Shown here: positions 37,395 through 46,307 of the stretch, piece by piece
Numbering within the stretch: position 1 is the first letter of the stretch
Layout of the letters: the number at the start of each line of letters is the position of its first letter
From: an uncultured Clostridia bacterium
GTDB taxonomy: Bacteria; Bacillota; Clostridia; UBA1381
Direction of reading: 5' to 3'
DNA: 64,000 bases
Assembly (NCBI GenBank): GCA_910585795.1
Contig: CAJUFV010000171.1
Location: 1 to 64,000 of the forward strand
Made by a program: the position numbers and the translations under genes
Notes under the pieces: generated by a model
Seen by the model: the letters and a program-made list of their open reading frames with translations, nothing else
Databases searched by the model: none
What the model was told of the DNA's origin: nothing

Positions 37395-39125
37395 CTAGTT
37401 ATACTTACTATGGGCAATTGTTAATCCCACTCTGTTTTTCAGCGCGTCCACAATATCCGACGCGCTCGCGCTGATACTTATATTTCTGTTGTCGCTGAAT
37501 GAGCTCTGAGAAATGCTGATTGATTTTATCGCGCTGATAGTCTGCGCGAAAAGCGCGCTTATTGTATTTTCCAGATTGTTGACATCACAATTTACACTGC
37601 TTACTATTCCTTCTATATTCAGTCCTGACTGTTCAATAGTCGCAAGAAGATATTTTTTGTTTTTTTCAACTATGTCATAGCTGTTTTCCAGCAGCGCGAG
37701 TTTTTCACTATGCTCCTTTTGAAGCGCGAGCATTTCCTCCTCGCGTTTTATCTTCTTCATTTCCTCCTGAAGCGATTTGTATTTCTCAACGCCTCTTTCT
37801 GTTACCGCTCCCTTATATATTTCAAGCTGATGAGCGATTTCCGCCTTTGATTCAGCTCTGTCCGTATTTTTCCACTGCTCTTCAAGCGCCTTTTCCTCAT
37901 CCTCATACTGATTTTTTGTGTCCCTTATATAAGCCTTTTGCTTTAAAAGAAGCTCATCCACCTGCGCCATTTTAGCATCATATAAATTAAGTGTGGCCTC
38001 CATCGTATCATCTCTGTATTCCTGCCAGCCTATATGCTTTCCATCAAACATCTGCTGTATACGCTCTATGCTGCGCTCATAAAACTGAACCGGACTGTCT
38101 CCGGCCTCCTGCCAGTCATCATATGTATCTCGGATATTTTTCCAGTTTTTCGCGTCGCTTTTCCATTTCTCATACACGCCGTAACTTTTTTCATTCTCCA
38201 GCTTGCCTATTTTCAGGTCAACACCTGCTTTATATTCATAAAAATCATTCCATATTGCTTTCATTTCATCAGCGCTGTAAAGAGTCGACGCGGCCATCTC
38301 AGACACCATTGCATTATAATTTTCCTTCTGACGCTGATACGCCGCGATTTGCTCATCCACACCGGCGCCGTTTACCTCAACCTGATACTTTATCCACGCG
38401 TCAGAATTCTTTTTATAATCTGAAAGAGCTTCTGCGCTTTCCTGCTTCTGCGCTTTCCATATTTTCTGCTGCGCAGCAAATACTTCCTCCTGAATCTCTT
38501 TCACAACCTCGCTGTCATAGGAAAACTGCTCCATAAGTTCATTCCACCGTGCAAGCTCTTCCACAGGCGACATATTATGCGTCTTCTTATAATGGTTTAA
38601 ATCAGCTTTTTCAAATTCATAGAATTCATTATTTTTACCTCCGGCATAATGCGGTAGACCCATACCCTTCATAATTGCTTTTGTCTCGTCAGCGGTATAA
38701 ACCCTGTCTCCTCCGGACAGCGGTACAATAACATCACGTCCGCTGAACATCATAAGAGAACCGTTATGCTCAACAAGCTCCCTAGGGTCGCTTTTACCTC
38801 TTTCATCATTAATGACGGCAAGGCCTTCATCGGCATTACGCGTACCGCCTGCGAGAGCTGGCATACCCGCAACATTATACCGCACAGAGATTGTAACTGT
38901 CTTATCTGAAATACTGTTGATTTTAGCTCTTGCTGACTCAACTCCCGCGGCTGTATTATCAGCCGCGGTTAAATTAATTTTTGCCTCTTTTCCGCCAAAA
39001 TCCGTCATCACCTTACCGGCAGATGAATTGAGACGCGCTATCGCCGCTTCTGCCGCGCTAAGTGAGCTTAAAAGCCCTGACGCGTCACCGGTTATACTGA
39101 CAGATAAACTGGCCGCCTCTGCCAT
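37395..39125 (-). CDS. Short phage tail tape measure protein
   Basis: The roughly 576-residue protein occupies the tape-measure position after the tail chaperones. The N-terminal 150 residues show SAAEAAIARLNSSAGKV, TISVRYNVAGMPALAGGT and PLSGGDRVYTADETKAI, phrases usually found near the end of long tape measures. The rest is a long charged coiled coil (about 170-500). I see no strongly hydrophobic membrane-active core. By the common 0.15 nm per residue rule, the tail would be about 85 nm. ATG 39125 has AGGAGG upstream. It overlaps the chaperone extension. Confidence 0.8.
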   Translation of the reverse strand: MAEAASLSVSITGDASGLLSSLSAAEAAIARLNSSAGKVMTDFGGKEAKINLTAADNTAAGVESARAKINSISDKTVTISVRYNVAGMPALAGGTRNADEGLAVINDERGKSDPRELVEHNGSLMMFSGRDVIVPLSGGDRVYTADETKAIMKGMGLPHYAGGKNNEFYEFEKADLNHYKKTHNMSPVEELARWNELMEQFSYDSEVVKEIQEEVFAAQQKIWKAQKQESAEALSDYKKNSDAWIKYQVEVNGAGVDEQIAAYQRQKENYNAMVSEMAASTLYSADEMKAIWNDFYEYKAGVDLKIGKLENEKSYGVYEKWKSDAKNWKNIRDTYDDWQEAGDSPVQFYERSIERIQQMFDGKHIGWQEYRDDTMEATLNLYDAKMAQVDELLLKQKAYIRDTKNQYEDEEKALEEQWKNTDRAESKAEIAHQLEIYKGAVTERGVEKYKSLQEEMKKIKREEEMLALQKEHSEKLALLENSYDIVEKNKKYLLATIEQSGLNIEGIVSSVNCDVNNLENTISALFAQTISAIKSISISQSSFSDNRNISISASASDIVDALKNRVGLTIAHSKYN

Positions 39126-39127
39126 AA

Positions 39128-39585
39128 TCATACCTCCTCACCGTAAAACATTCTCAAATGCTCATTTTTATATTCCTTCTCCGTATCATCCTCCATAGCG
39201 TCAAGCATACGGAACATAACCCACGGATTTTGTCTGCCCACCTCGTCAGGCAGCAAATGATGGCACTGGAACAAAATAGGATAAATATCTCTCAAAGTGC
39301 CTCTGCCGCCTGACGTCACCCGTTTTTTGCGCTTAGAGCGTCTACATAAAAGCCCCATAACTCAATGCACATCTTTGCTCTTTCGCCTATATCCAGACTG
39401 TCAATAATATCCTGTGTGGCTTCTGTCCCCTCAAACATATAATCCACCGCTTCACGGCAGATATTCAAAGGACCGTTTTTTTTATCGTCATTATGCGCGT
39501 CATTTATAATACACATAGCCTCAAAATCGAACGGCTTTGAAATATATTTCTGTTTATCTTTTGTAAATGTCAATGTGTGCTGCAT
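39128..39585 (-). CDS. Tail assembly chaperone fusion made by -1 frameshift (gpGT-like)
   Basis: Reading through the slippery heptamer at 39328-39322 with a -1 shift joins the 88-residue G part to a 64-residue extension beginning RVTSGGRGTLRDIYPI, giving about 152 residues. This is the conserved G/GT arrangement of long-tailed phages, in which the minor fused form recruits tail tube protein to the tape measure. The extension alone has no good start codon. Its stop overlaps the tape-measure start region. Confidence 0.8.
39316..39585 (-). CDS. Tail assembly chaperone, unshifted form (gpG-like)
   Basis: This 89-residue protein is the major form of the tail chaperone, in the expected place between the major tail protein and tape measure genes. 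The start MQHTLTFTKDKQKYISKPFD and the acidic helical middle match this class in general form. Translation ends at TGA 39316, 2 codons after the slippery site. Confidence 0.75.
   Translation of the reverse strand: MQHTLTFTKDKQKYISKPFDFEAMCIINDAHNDDKKNGPLNICREAVDYMFEGTEATQDIIDSLDIGERAKMCIELWGFYVDALSAKNG
39322..39328 (-). promoter_or_regulatory. Programmed -1 ribosomal frameshift site
   Basis: The heptamer AAAAAAC lies in the exact X XXY YYZ phase (GCA AAA AAC) of the chaperone frame, two codons before its TGA. The -1 frame is open from there for 64 codons. This fits the classical slippery signal of tail chaperone genes. Confidence 0.85.
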
Positions 39586-39697
39586 ATTTTTCTCCTTTGT
39601 TTCTTATTACTAATTATTATCTAAAGTATAATGTTATTTTTATCAGGCGCGGTCACTGACCGCACCTGTAATTGCAAATATAATCAATAATTTTATC

Positions 39698-40297
39698 TTA
39701 CTGTACTTCCGGATAATAGTTCATATCCGTAAACCAGTTTTCCTCAAAGCTCTCTCTTGAAATCCCCTCAGGCAGGTCGCTTTCGTCAAAGTACGCGTAA
39801 TAATTATTATCAAAATCACGCTGAAGAGCCGTATATGTCGCTTTAGCCGTCTGTCTGTCAATACTTCCATTGGACGGTTTTGTTTTACCGCCCACATTTG
39901 AAGCAAAGCTGTATGAGCCTTTATAATATCTAACATAACGGTATGAACCGTCCGACTTTAATATTCTCCACGCAACGCCAAAGTAAACCGTCTTTGTATC
40001 GTTGCCCACCTCAACAACGCCATTTTTCTGTGTAAGACCTCTCCACATTGCGTCAACCTCAGGCGGAATGTCAGCGTTTGTTATATCATGTCCAAGCTTT
40101 TCAATATAGCTTGTTGTCTCATACGCGCCGTTATCCGCGTCAAACACGTCAGCTCCGCCGGCGTCTGTCGGCGTAATCTCGACAGTTCCCTTTAGGTTGT
40201 AGGCCTCGCCGTACTGAACGCCGCTTTCCGCGTCAGACATCAGTTTAAAAAATGTATACTTGTCCACACCGATTGTAGGTAATGGTCTTTTAATCAT
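39698..40297 (-). CDS. Phage major tail (tube) protein
   Basis: The 199-residue protein resembles phi13-type major tail proteins, building the tail tube. Typical stretches are GVDKYTFFKLMSDAESGVQYGE and WRILKSDGSYRYVRYYKG, with SFASNVGGKTKPSNGSID. It lies after the tail terminator-type gene and before the chaperones, as in siphophages. Confidence 0.82.
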   Translation of the reverse strand: MIKRPLPTIGVDKYTFFKLMSDAESGVQYGEAYNLKGTVEITPTDAGGADVFDADNGAYETTSYIEKLGHDITNADIPPEVDAMWRGLTQKNGVVEVGNDTKTVYFGVAWRILKSDGSYRYVRYYKGSYSFASNVGGKTKPSNGSIDRQTAKATYTALQRDFDNNYYAYFDESDLPEGISRESFEENWFTDMNYYPEVQ

Positions 40298-40359
40298 ATA
40301 TTCTTCCTCCGTTTATTATTTTTTTGTCTTAAGTAATTTTTAAAGCGTTTTAAGTTCAT

Positions 40360-40701
40360 TTATAAAGTAAAGTACTTTTGAAATCTCATTGTTCTGTGAT
40401 AAACCTTTTCATTTCTTTTGGGAACATCCATAGACATCTCCCTCGTCCAGCCGTCTTTCTCCATTACACTATTCACCCGCACAGAAATATCAGCACATTC
40501 TTTAGGAACCGCTGACCATATATCAACCTGTACATAGCCGTTTTGTATACACTCGCTGTTATCCGCATAAAAAGCGCCTTTTTCTTTAAGATTATAATAG
40601 CTTATAACCGGCAGTCTGTTAAATGCTTCCGGATACTGATATACAACCTTGCAGTTAAGCTCTGAAAGTGTTCTTTGGGCTTCAGTATTTATATCAATCA
40701 T
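40360..40701 (-). CDS. Phage tail terminator/minor tail component
   Basis: This 113-residue protein lies between the HK97 gp10-like protein and the major tail protein, the usual place of the tail terminator (DUF3168-like). The phrase YQYPEAFNRLPVISYYNL followed by GYVQVDIWSAVPKE matches this class in form. ATG 40701 has AAGGAGG upstream. Confidence 0.65.
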   Translation of the reverse strand: MIDINTEAQRTLSELNCKVVYQYPEAFNRLPVISYYNLKEKGAFYADNSECIQNGYVQVDIWSAVPKECADISVRVNSVMEKDGWTREMSMDVPKRNEKVYHRTMRFQKYFTL

Positions 40702-40714
40702 AAGCAAGTCCTCC

Positions 40715-41041
40715 TTAAATATCAGTTATTGCCTGAGCCATAGCCTCAAGCACTGCCGCTTCACTATCTATAAGAGACGGAATCAGATACGGCTGCGGAG
40801 ACATTTTCGAGGTACCGAATTCAACATATGCGGCATAATCTGTGTCTGCGTAAATTTCCGCTCTTCTGCCGTCACATTCCGCTCCTATTGACTCTCTAAG
40901 TGTTCCGGTATCAACAGGACATGCCGCTTTCGCATTATCACATACACACTGCGCTCCCGCGGCAATGATTGTTTCTATACTTTCTGATAATCTCGCGGAT
41001 ACCTCAGATAAACCCCCGTCATATGTAATATCAATGCCCAT
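40715..41041 (-). CDS. HK97 gp10-like head-tail joining protein
   Basis: The 108-residue protein has the family's mid-section AKAACPVDTGTLRESI and YAAYVEFGTSKMSPQPYL, seen in many minor head-tail proteins. I prefer the ATG at 41041, which follows GAGGTG inside the upstream gene's end. It overlaps that gene by 11 bp. Confidence 0.85.
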   Translation of the reverse strand: MGIDITYDGGLSEVSARLSESIETIIAAGAQCVCDNAKAACPVDTGTLRESIGAECDGRRAEIYADTDYAAYVEFGTSKMSPQPYLIPSLIDSEAAVLEAMAQAITDI

Positions 41042-41345
41042 CCTCAACACCTCTCATCACTGCGGTAAGACCTAAACGACATTTGTCACTTCTTACAATT
41101 CTATACCAGTCTCCGCTGAACAAAACATATCTTCCAGCTATTAAAATATCATTTTTATCCGTAAATATTTTATAAGCCTTGTTTTCCGCAAAGCCGTATT
41201 CACTGCTTTCCATATCTCCTCCACAATGCTGTACATCACACGCGATTGTCCCGATAAAATTTTTTTCGCCTTTTCTTTCGTATGTGTTTTCTTCTGCCTC
41301 ATACACGTTTATTTCGGTATCATAAAATCTGTTAAACGGATTCAT
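41031..41345 (-). CDS. Phage head closure/minor capsid protein
   Basis: This 104-residue beta-rich protein (start NPFNRFYDTEINVYEAEE, then AENKAYKIFTDKNDILIAGR) is in the usual place of a head-closure (stopper) protein after the connector. The ATG at 41345 has AAGGAG upstream. The assignment rests mainly on gene order. Confidence 0.7.
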   Translation of the reverse strand: MNPFNRFYDTEINVYEAEENTYERKGEKNFIGTIACDVQHCGGDMESSEYGFAENKAYKIFTDKNDILIAGRYVLFSGDWYRIVRSDKCRLGLTAVMRGVEDGH

Positions 41346-41700
41346 TGTCACTCTCCTTTACAGCAATATCGGACGGCAGCTTTACATTCCTTGACACAAA
41401 AGGCTTAAGACGCTCCGCGTATTCACTCAAAAAATTATTTTTTCCTTCCGCATATTCCACACGTCTTTCTCCCTCTGTAACAGATTTTACACCCTCCCGC
41501 ATATTCAGCCGATAGCGCTCGGCAGTAAGCGTAGGAATAAGGCTGACAAGCGTACGAGGAAGCACATCAAGACGACAGTACGAAAGTACAGCGTTCACAG
41601 TATCATCAATCAGAAGCATAAGCAATTCATCATTTTTTTCATCTTTTATTTCCAGAAGCGTTTTCGCCGCATCAAGAATTTCTATTTTAGTGTCCTCCAC
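41332..41700 (-). CDS. Phage head-tail connector (adaptor) protein
   Basis: The 122-residue helical protein resembles gp6-like adaptor proteins. It has LLEIKDEKNDELLMLLIDDTVNAVLSYCR early and the TVTVAERYR-type LTAERYRLNMREGVKS. It begins with GTG and lies 23 bp after the capsid gene. Its end overlaps the head-closure gene. Confidence 0.78.
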   Translation of the reverse strand: MEDTKIEILDAAKTLLEIKDEKNDELLMLLIDDTVNAVLSYCRLDVLPRTLVSLIPTLTAERYRLNMREGVKSVTEGERRVEYAEGKNNFLSEYAERLKPFVSRNVKLPSDIAVKESDNESV

Positions 41701-41723
41701 AATTCACACAGCCTTTCTTTTTA

Positions 41724-42584
41724 TTACGCGCCGGTAGCTTTTGAAGCCTCTGAAGTGCCTGCCGAGGCCGTACTTTTAAACACATAAATTGATTTTTTCT
41801 TATTATTGAGCACGAATGCGTCATAATACACTCTTCCCTCTACAAGCCAGCCATTTATTCCGGGAGGGTTATCATGAATTTTATACTCAGACAGCTTTAC
41901 CGGAGATGTTGTGGCAGCCTGATTTACTATAATAAGCTCAACACCCTCAGGGAAATATGACGAAGGAACAATAACAACTGGAATACCGTCAACAGTACCC
42001 ACCTGACCCTTTATAAGCATTTCCTGCGACATATCGCCGTTTCTTATAAAGCTTGAGTCCTCCTTAATATTTTTATAAAAACTTGGAGATACAAACGCGC
42101 AGCATCCCGCAAGCGGAACATTCTCTTCAATAAGCGCGGCTGTTCCTGTAAGGAATATATCATATGCCGTTGTTTTTGACACTGTTCCCGTAGCTGTAGT
42201 TCCCGCGCCGGCACAAATTTTTTCAAAACGATACTTGTCAATCTCAGGTATAACCACCTCGCGGAGTTGTCTCTGGAGAGCCGCCCCCGCCGCGTTTGAC
42301 ATCTGCGTATCATTATATGTCCCCCTGTCAATTGTAAATGTAAAACTCCTGTCCTGCGACATTGTCATTTCCTGTATAGTATTGTCCAGCTCCTGCGGAG
42401 TTCCGTAGCGACTTGTTCCGCTTACGGAATAATCATTCATCTTAGCCGTAGGAACACTGTATACATTAACTGTTTTCGCACCGACAAAATCATAATCATT
42501 ATTTACTGCCTGTGAAGTCATTGATTCTCTGGCAAATTTTTCGTCAATTTTCTGAGCATATTTGCTTGCATAGTTTATAGCCAT
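41724..42584 (-). CDS. Phage major capsid protein
   Basis: The 286-residue protein resembles HK97-fold capsid proteins of SPP1-like Gram-positive phages (MAINYASKYAQKIDEKFARES, then FTFTIDRGTYNDTQM). The C-terminal PPGINGWLVEGRVYYDAFVLN block is characteristic. It follows the scaffold gene, and no maturation protease is encoded, consistent with a scaffold-dependent, protease-free head. Confidence 0.88.
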   Translation of the reverse strand: MAINYASKYAQKIDEKFARESMTSQAVNNDYDFVGAKTVNVYSVPTAKMNDYSVSGTSRYGTPQELDNTIQEMTMSQDRSFTFTIDRGTYNDTQMSNAAGAALQRQLREVVIPEIDKYRFEKICAGAGTTATGTVSKTTAYDIFLTGTAALIEENVPLAGCCAFVSPSFYKNIKEDSSFIRNGDMSQEMLIKGQVGTVDGIPVVIVPSSYFPEGVELIIVNQAATTSPVKLSEYKIHDNPPGINGWLVEGRVYYDAFVLNNKKKSIYVFKSTASAGTSEASKATGA

Positions 42585-42611
42585 TATATTTTCATCCTTT
42601 CCGTATATAAA

Positions 42612-43154
42612 TTACATTCCGAGTCCTGTTAAAAATGGGTCACCCGCTTGTTCGCTTTCTCTCGAAACACGCGGCGGATTTCCTTTTAGTCTGTGGGAAA
42701 GTCCGTCTTCAATCGCTTTCATGTATTCCGCCTTGAAAATGCTGATGTTTTCCATCATAACCTCTTTGTCATTATCAGCAATCATTCCCGCAAAGCTTAC
42801 AGGAAGATTCTGAGCAGCAAGCTCCTTAGCCGCTTCAAATTCAGCTCTTTCACTCATATACTGCTGTCTTTCTGTCTCAAAATTCTTCTCTCTTTTATCC
42901 ATTTCAGCTCTGGCCCTTTCCTCTGACGACATAGTCGCCAGCTTTGCGGCCTCCTCGCGTTCAGAGCTTATTCTAGCTTCAAAATCCTTTTCCCATAAGC
43001 CTCTTTCATTCTTAACAGCCTCACTGACATATTTTTCAATAAGTGATTTTAACTCGTTGTTTTTATGTCCCCCATTATTCTCGGAAGCATTATTTTTCTC
43101 TTTTTCATTTTCTTTAAGATTATTTAGTGTCCCTTTATTTTTTCTTTCGTTCAT
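42612..43154 (-). CDS. Phage capsid scaffolding protein (DUF4355-like)
   Basis: This roughly 180-residue protein has a charged, low-complexity N-terminus rich in Asn/Lys/Glu, a long coiled coil, and a short C-terminal domain (FAGMIADNDKEVMMENISIF). This layout is that of DUF4355 scaffold proteins encoded directly before the capsid gene. ATG 43154 is preceded by AAAGGAG. Confidence 0.82.
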   Translation of the reverse strand: MNERKNKGTLNNLKENEKEKNNASENNGGHKNNELKSLIEKYVSEAVKNERGLWEKDFEARISSEREEAAKLATMSSEERARAEMDKREKNFETERQQYMSERAEFEAAKELAAQNLPVSFAGMIADNDKEVMMENISIFKAEYMKAIEDGLSHRLKGNPPRVSRESEQAGDPFLTGLGM

Positions 43155-43209
43155 TTTTTCTGTAACTCCTTTCATAAAACATCACAGCGTAAAATATTTT
43201 AGCGTCCCC

Positions 43210-44523
43210 TTACTCTGACGCGGCATTCATATTTTCATTTAGCATGCGTTCCTTTGAAGCAAGCTGCGCTTCCTCCTTAGGGTCGCCGACAAATGAAAGC
43301 TGTGAAAGCAGTGTCTCGCTTGTGGCAATCCCTGACAGATTGCGTATCATCTGTGAAACCTCAAGCTCGTTAACCGGCAGATTTCTTGTAAACACAACGT
43401 CAATCCTGTGCATCGGAACGTATTCCATCGCGCCCTTTAGTGAAAGAAAATTCACATACAGCTCAAAGCGTCTTTTCAGTGATTTTGTAAAATACCGCTC
43501 CTTATTTCTCACATGCTGCTCAAAGCCCATAAGCTTATATTTTATCGCCACACCCGATAAATTTGTTCCAAAGGTTTGTTCTGTAAGGTCCGGTATCATT
43601 GAAAAACGATGTATATCCATTTTAAGACTGTTTTTCAGCACCTCAATATCACTTTCAGACATAACCTTTGACAAATATCTTGCGTCCGCGCCTTCATAAC
43701 CCATAAGTATTCGTTCCTCACGCAGCTTTCTGGCCTGCTCGCTGTCAATATCAATATTAGTCAGAAATAAAAACGCGTCCACAAACTGTTCTTTATCGTT
43801 CACTCTGTCTGACTCCAGAATATTATAGGCGTCTATAAGAGGAATAAGCTGTTCAAAATCCCCCTGCCTCTCCTCGTTATTACGATACTCCACAAGCGGC
43901 ATAGCTCCGAAATAATGACGCTGCTTTTCCGCAAGACGCATATTCGAGAAGCTGTCGGTATCGTTTTCATATGTATAAATCATATTTGCATCGCAGACAA
44001 CACAGCATACTCCGGTAATATTTCCGTCAATATCACGCTTTCTGTAATAATGTATGCCGTAAAGAGGCATTTCGCCAACACCCGCTCCATACACGATAAA
44101 TGTGTTAGTCGGAGGCAGAGACACACTTTTAGGCTGCGACATATCATCCGCGCATATCAGTTCATATGCTTTACCGTAAATGCTCATATTTTTTTCAAGC
44201 TCGGCGTCAATGCTTGCCATATCCTGAACGGAAAAGCTATTCTTAACCGCCTCAATATCATACCCGTCGGAACAGGTATATGAAACAGGATTACCCACAA
44301 GATAGCTTTTCGCAATATCAACTATATATTTTGCATGATTGCATACTACCCTGTTATTTGCGACAGCTCCGCTGTAACGCCGGCGTTCGCATATAGCATG
44401 CTTTCCTATATAATAATTATATAATTTTTCATATCGCTCCTGCTCCAGAGCATGCCTTGAAATCAGCTTGGCAAGTATTGTACCGGTAATACCGTCCTTT
44501 AGAATTTCTTCATCAATAATCAT
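43210..44523 (-). CDS. Phage portal protein (SPP1 gp6-like)
   Basis: The 437-residue protein belongs to the SPP1-type portal family, forming the DNA gate at one head vertex. Seen are RYEKLYNYYIGKHAI, RVVCNHAKYIVDIAKSYLVG and VSYTC early, and SGVAIKYKLMGFEQHVRNKE late. It lies right after the large terminase. The minor head protein (gp7/MuF) that normally follows portal in this phage group is absent. Confidence 0.9.
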   Translation of the reverse strand: MIIDEEILKDGITGTILAKLISRHALEQERYEKLYNYYIGKHAICERRRYSGAVANNRVVCNHAKYIVDIAKSYLVGNPVSYTCSDGYDIEAVKNSFSVQDMASIDAELEKNMSIYGKAYELICADDMSQPKSVSLPPTNTFIVYGAGVGEMPLYGIHYYRKRDIDGNITGVCCVVCDANMIYTYENDTDSFSNMRLAEKQRHYFGAMPLVEYRNNEERQGDFEQLIPLIDAYNILESDRVNDKEQFVDAFLFLTNIDIDSEQARKLREERILMGYEGADARYLSKVMSESDIEVLKNSLKMDIHRFSMIPDLTEQTFGTNLSGVAIKYKLMGFEQHVRNKERYFTKSLKRRFELYVNFLSLKGAMEYVPMHRIDVVFTRNLPVNELEVSQMIRNLSGIATSETLLSQLSFVGDPKEEAQLASKERMLNENMNAASE

Positions 44524-44551
44524 TTGTACATTCCTTTCTGTAAACTTAATA

Positions 44552-45829
44552 CTATATGTTCAGTTCACTTCTTTTGATAATTCTTGCTTTTCTGTGATTA
44601 ATTTCCTCTTCCAGCGCGTAACGCACGGCATCAATAGTATGATTGTTTTTATCGGGATAATCTGACCTGAATTCACCGTCTGTACCGCGCTCAAGCTCAT
44701 ACTCAGAAAACTCTCTTGCCGCATTTGGACATGTGACAGGGTCAATAATAATTTTCCTGAGTCCCTGCAAAAAATGTATTCCGTACTCAATACTGTCAGG
44801 ACCTTTTTTAGCGCCTCTTGCTCTAAGTCCAAATGACCTTAAATCATTTATACTCTTCGGCTCCGCGCTGTCACAAATAATTATCCTGTCTGTAAAGGCT
44901 TTTTCATAGATTTTTTCCGCGGCCGCGCTGTTGCTCATTCCCTTCGCGTAAATTTCGTCCAGAATAAATAAAACATCGTTATGAAAATAACATACCATAT
45001 ATACAAAGGGGTCAGCCGCAAATCCAAAATCTATTCCGCATTTCACATTATCAAACATATTTCTTTCAGAATCCGTAATTTCGCGTATATCAAGATTATC
45101 AAAAATCTCTCCGCCGGTACCTGTAACTTCACCGAGATATTCATGCCTGTACCTATCAGGATATAACTTTTTTAGATACTCTGCTTCCAAAAAAAATTGT
45201 TCTCCCAGCCACTTACGAGGCACATCAAGGTAAGTACTTTTATGTATAAGCATATCGTCTCTTTCATTAAGAGCTTCACGATTCACCCAGCTGCGACGGT
45301 TTTGAGGAGGATTATATGAATAGAAAACAGTATATTTTTCACCGCCGCGCATCATTGATTGATTAATTGAGCGAATTTCTCTCATTCCGTAAAATTCGTC
45401 CAGCTCCTCATACCAGATATATCTTATATAACCGTTTGTTACCTTTGTTGACTTTAGCTTCTGCACCTTATCCGCACCGCGGAACAAAATTTTCTGTCCC
45501 GTTTTTTTATAAATCATTTCAGGGATGCTGGGTTTTATATCCCATAAATCTGATACTCCCAGCTTTTCTATAGCCCATTCCAGCTGTGCGAACACGCTGT
45601 CACGCAGATATGCTCCTACCTTTCTCAAGGCAACAGCATTTGTAAGAGGATTTTTCATTATTCCGAGGATAATTTCAATACTGACAAAGCTTGATTTTGT
45701 CGACCCTCGTCCGCCGCAAAGCCAGAAATGCGTATAATCCTCTATAGACATATGTACTGTATAAAAGGCAGGCGCAATAATCAAATCAAGACTGCGTTTT
45801 TCTGATTTTTTCCGCAATGTTATCCACAA
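44552..45829 (-). CDS. Phage terminase large subunit
   Basis: This 425-residue packaging motor carries an ATPase domain with Walker A GGRGSTKSS (residues 39-47) and Walker B RYIWYEELDEF, and a C-terminal RNase H-like nuclease with GIDFGFAADPF, IICDSAEPKSINDL and the late NNHTIDAVRYALEEE. Both catalytic parts look intact. It overlaps the small-terminase gene by 44 bp, so the real start may be slightly downstream. Confidence 0.93.
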   Translation of the reverse strand: MWITLRKKSEKRSLDLIIAPAFYTVHMSIEDYTHFWLCGGRGSTKSSFVSIEIILGIMKNPLTNAVALRKVGAYLRDSVFAQLEWAIEKLGVSDLWDIKPSIPEMIYKKTGQKILFRGADKVQKLKSTKVTNGYIRYIWYEELDEFYGMREIRSINQSMMRGGEKYTVFYSYNPPQNRRSWVNREALNERDDMLIHKSTYLDVPRKWLGEQFFLEAEYLKKLYPDRYRHEYLGEVTGTGGEIFDNLDIREITDSERNMFDNVKCGIDFGFAADPFVYMVCYFHNDVLFILDEIYAKGMSNSAAAEKIYEKAFTDRIIICDSAEPKSINDLRSFGLRARGAKKGPDSIEYGIHFLQGLRKIIIDPVTCPNAAREFSEYELERGTDGEFRSDYPDKNNHTIDAVRYALEEEINHRKARIIKRSELNI

Positions 45830-46022
45830 TCACAACATCACTGACTTCATTCTGATGTCTGTCTCCAAACATTCCGTAATACTTGCCCAGAAGCTCCGCC
45901 GCCTTAAAGGAATCAGAAAATTTTATATTTTCCTCGGCATAGCCCTCCTGCCGCATTACATCAGTAAAAAACTCCAGAATTTCTTTTTCATCAGCAATAG
46001 TTATAATTATCATTCCTTTCAT
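45786..46022 (-). CDS. Truncated terminase small subunit-like protein
   Basis: About 75-78 residues. The block EILEFFTDVMRQEG, followed by SDSFKAAELLGKYYGMFGD, matches the C-terminal half of small terminases. The N-terminal helix-turn-helix DNA-binding part (usually some 50-90 residues) is missing, and an in-frame stop lies shortly upstream. No good ribosome site precedes the possible starts (46043, 46022 and 46013). The GGAAGTGAT site upstream instead serves a 26-codon frame at 45991-46071 that overlaps this gene and could couple its translation. Confidence 0.7.
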   Translation of the reverse strand: MKGMIIITIADEKEILEFFTDVMRQEGYAEENIKFSDSFKAAELLGKYYGMFGDRHQNEVSDVVIVDNIAEKIRKTQS

Positions 46023-46082
46023 TGTAATAAAGAAATAAAACACCGTAATCTAATACACAGTTCATTTTCATATCACTTCCTT

Positions 46083-46283
46083 TTAAAATAAAACATCTGT
46101 CCTGTACACACATTCACTGCAGCCTATACATTCCTCATCCTCATCCATATAATAGAATTCAGGCGTTTCAGCTTTGCATACAGGACATACGCTTACATGT
46201 CTGTCATCACAGCTTCCGTAATTTTCCGTACGCTCCATTTCCATTGCAAGAAGCGCCATCGGGTCATCATTTGTATAAATCAT
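46083..46283 (-). CDS. Small zinc-ribbon-like protein, first gene of the structural operon
   Basis: A 66-residue acidic protein with two CxxC pairs (SVCPVCKAETP and EECIGCSECVYR) suggesting one bound zinc. A GAAAGGAG ribosome site precedes the ATG. It is the only gene between the promoter and terminase. It may be a vestigial early gene or a regulator. Confidence 0.65.
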   Translation of the reverse strand: MIYTNDDPMALLAMEMERTENYGSCDDRHVSVCPVCKAETPEFYYMDEDEECIGCSECVYRTDVLF

Positions 46284-46307
46284 TTGTACTCCTTTCTATC
46301 TTTTTCA

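Noticed and set aside
37991..38536. Plus-strand frame of 181 codons inside the tape measure gene
   Set aside because: It is an antisense frame of a coiled-coil coding region with biased codons; no start signal.
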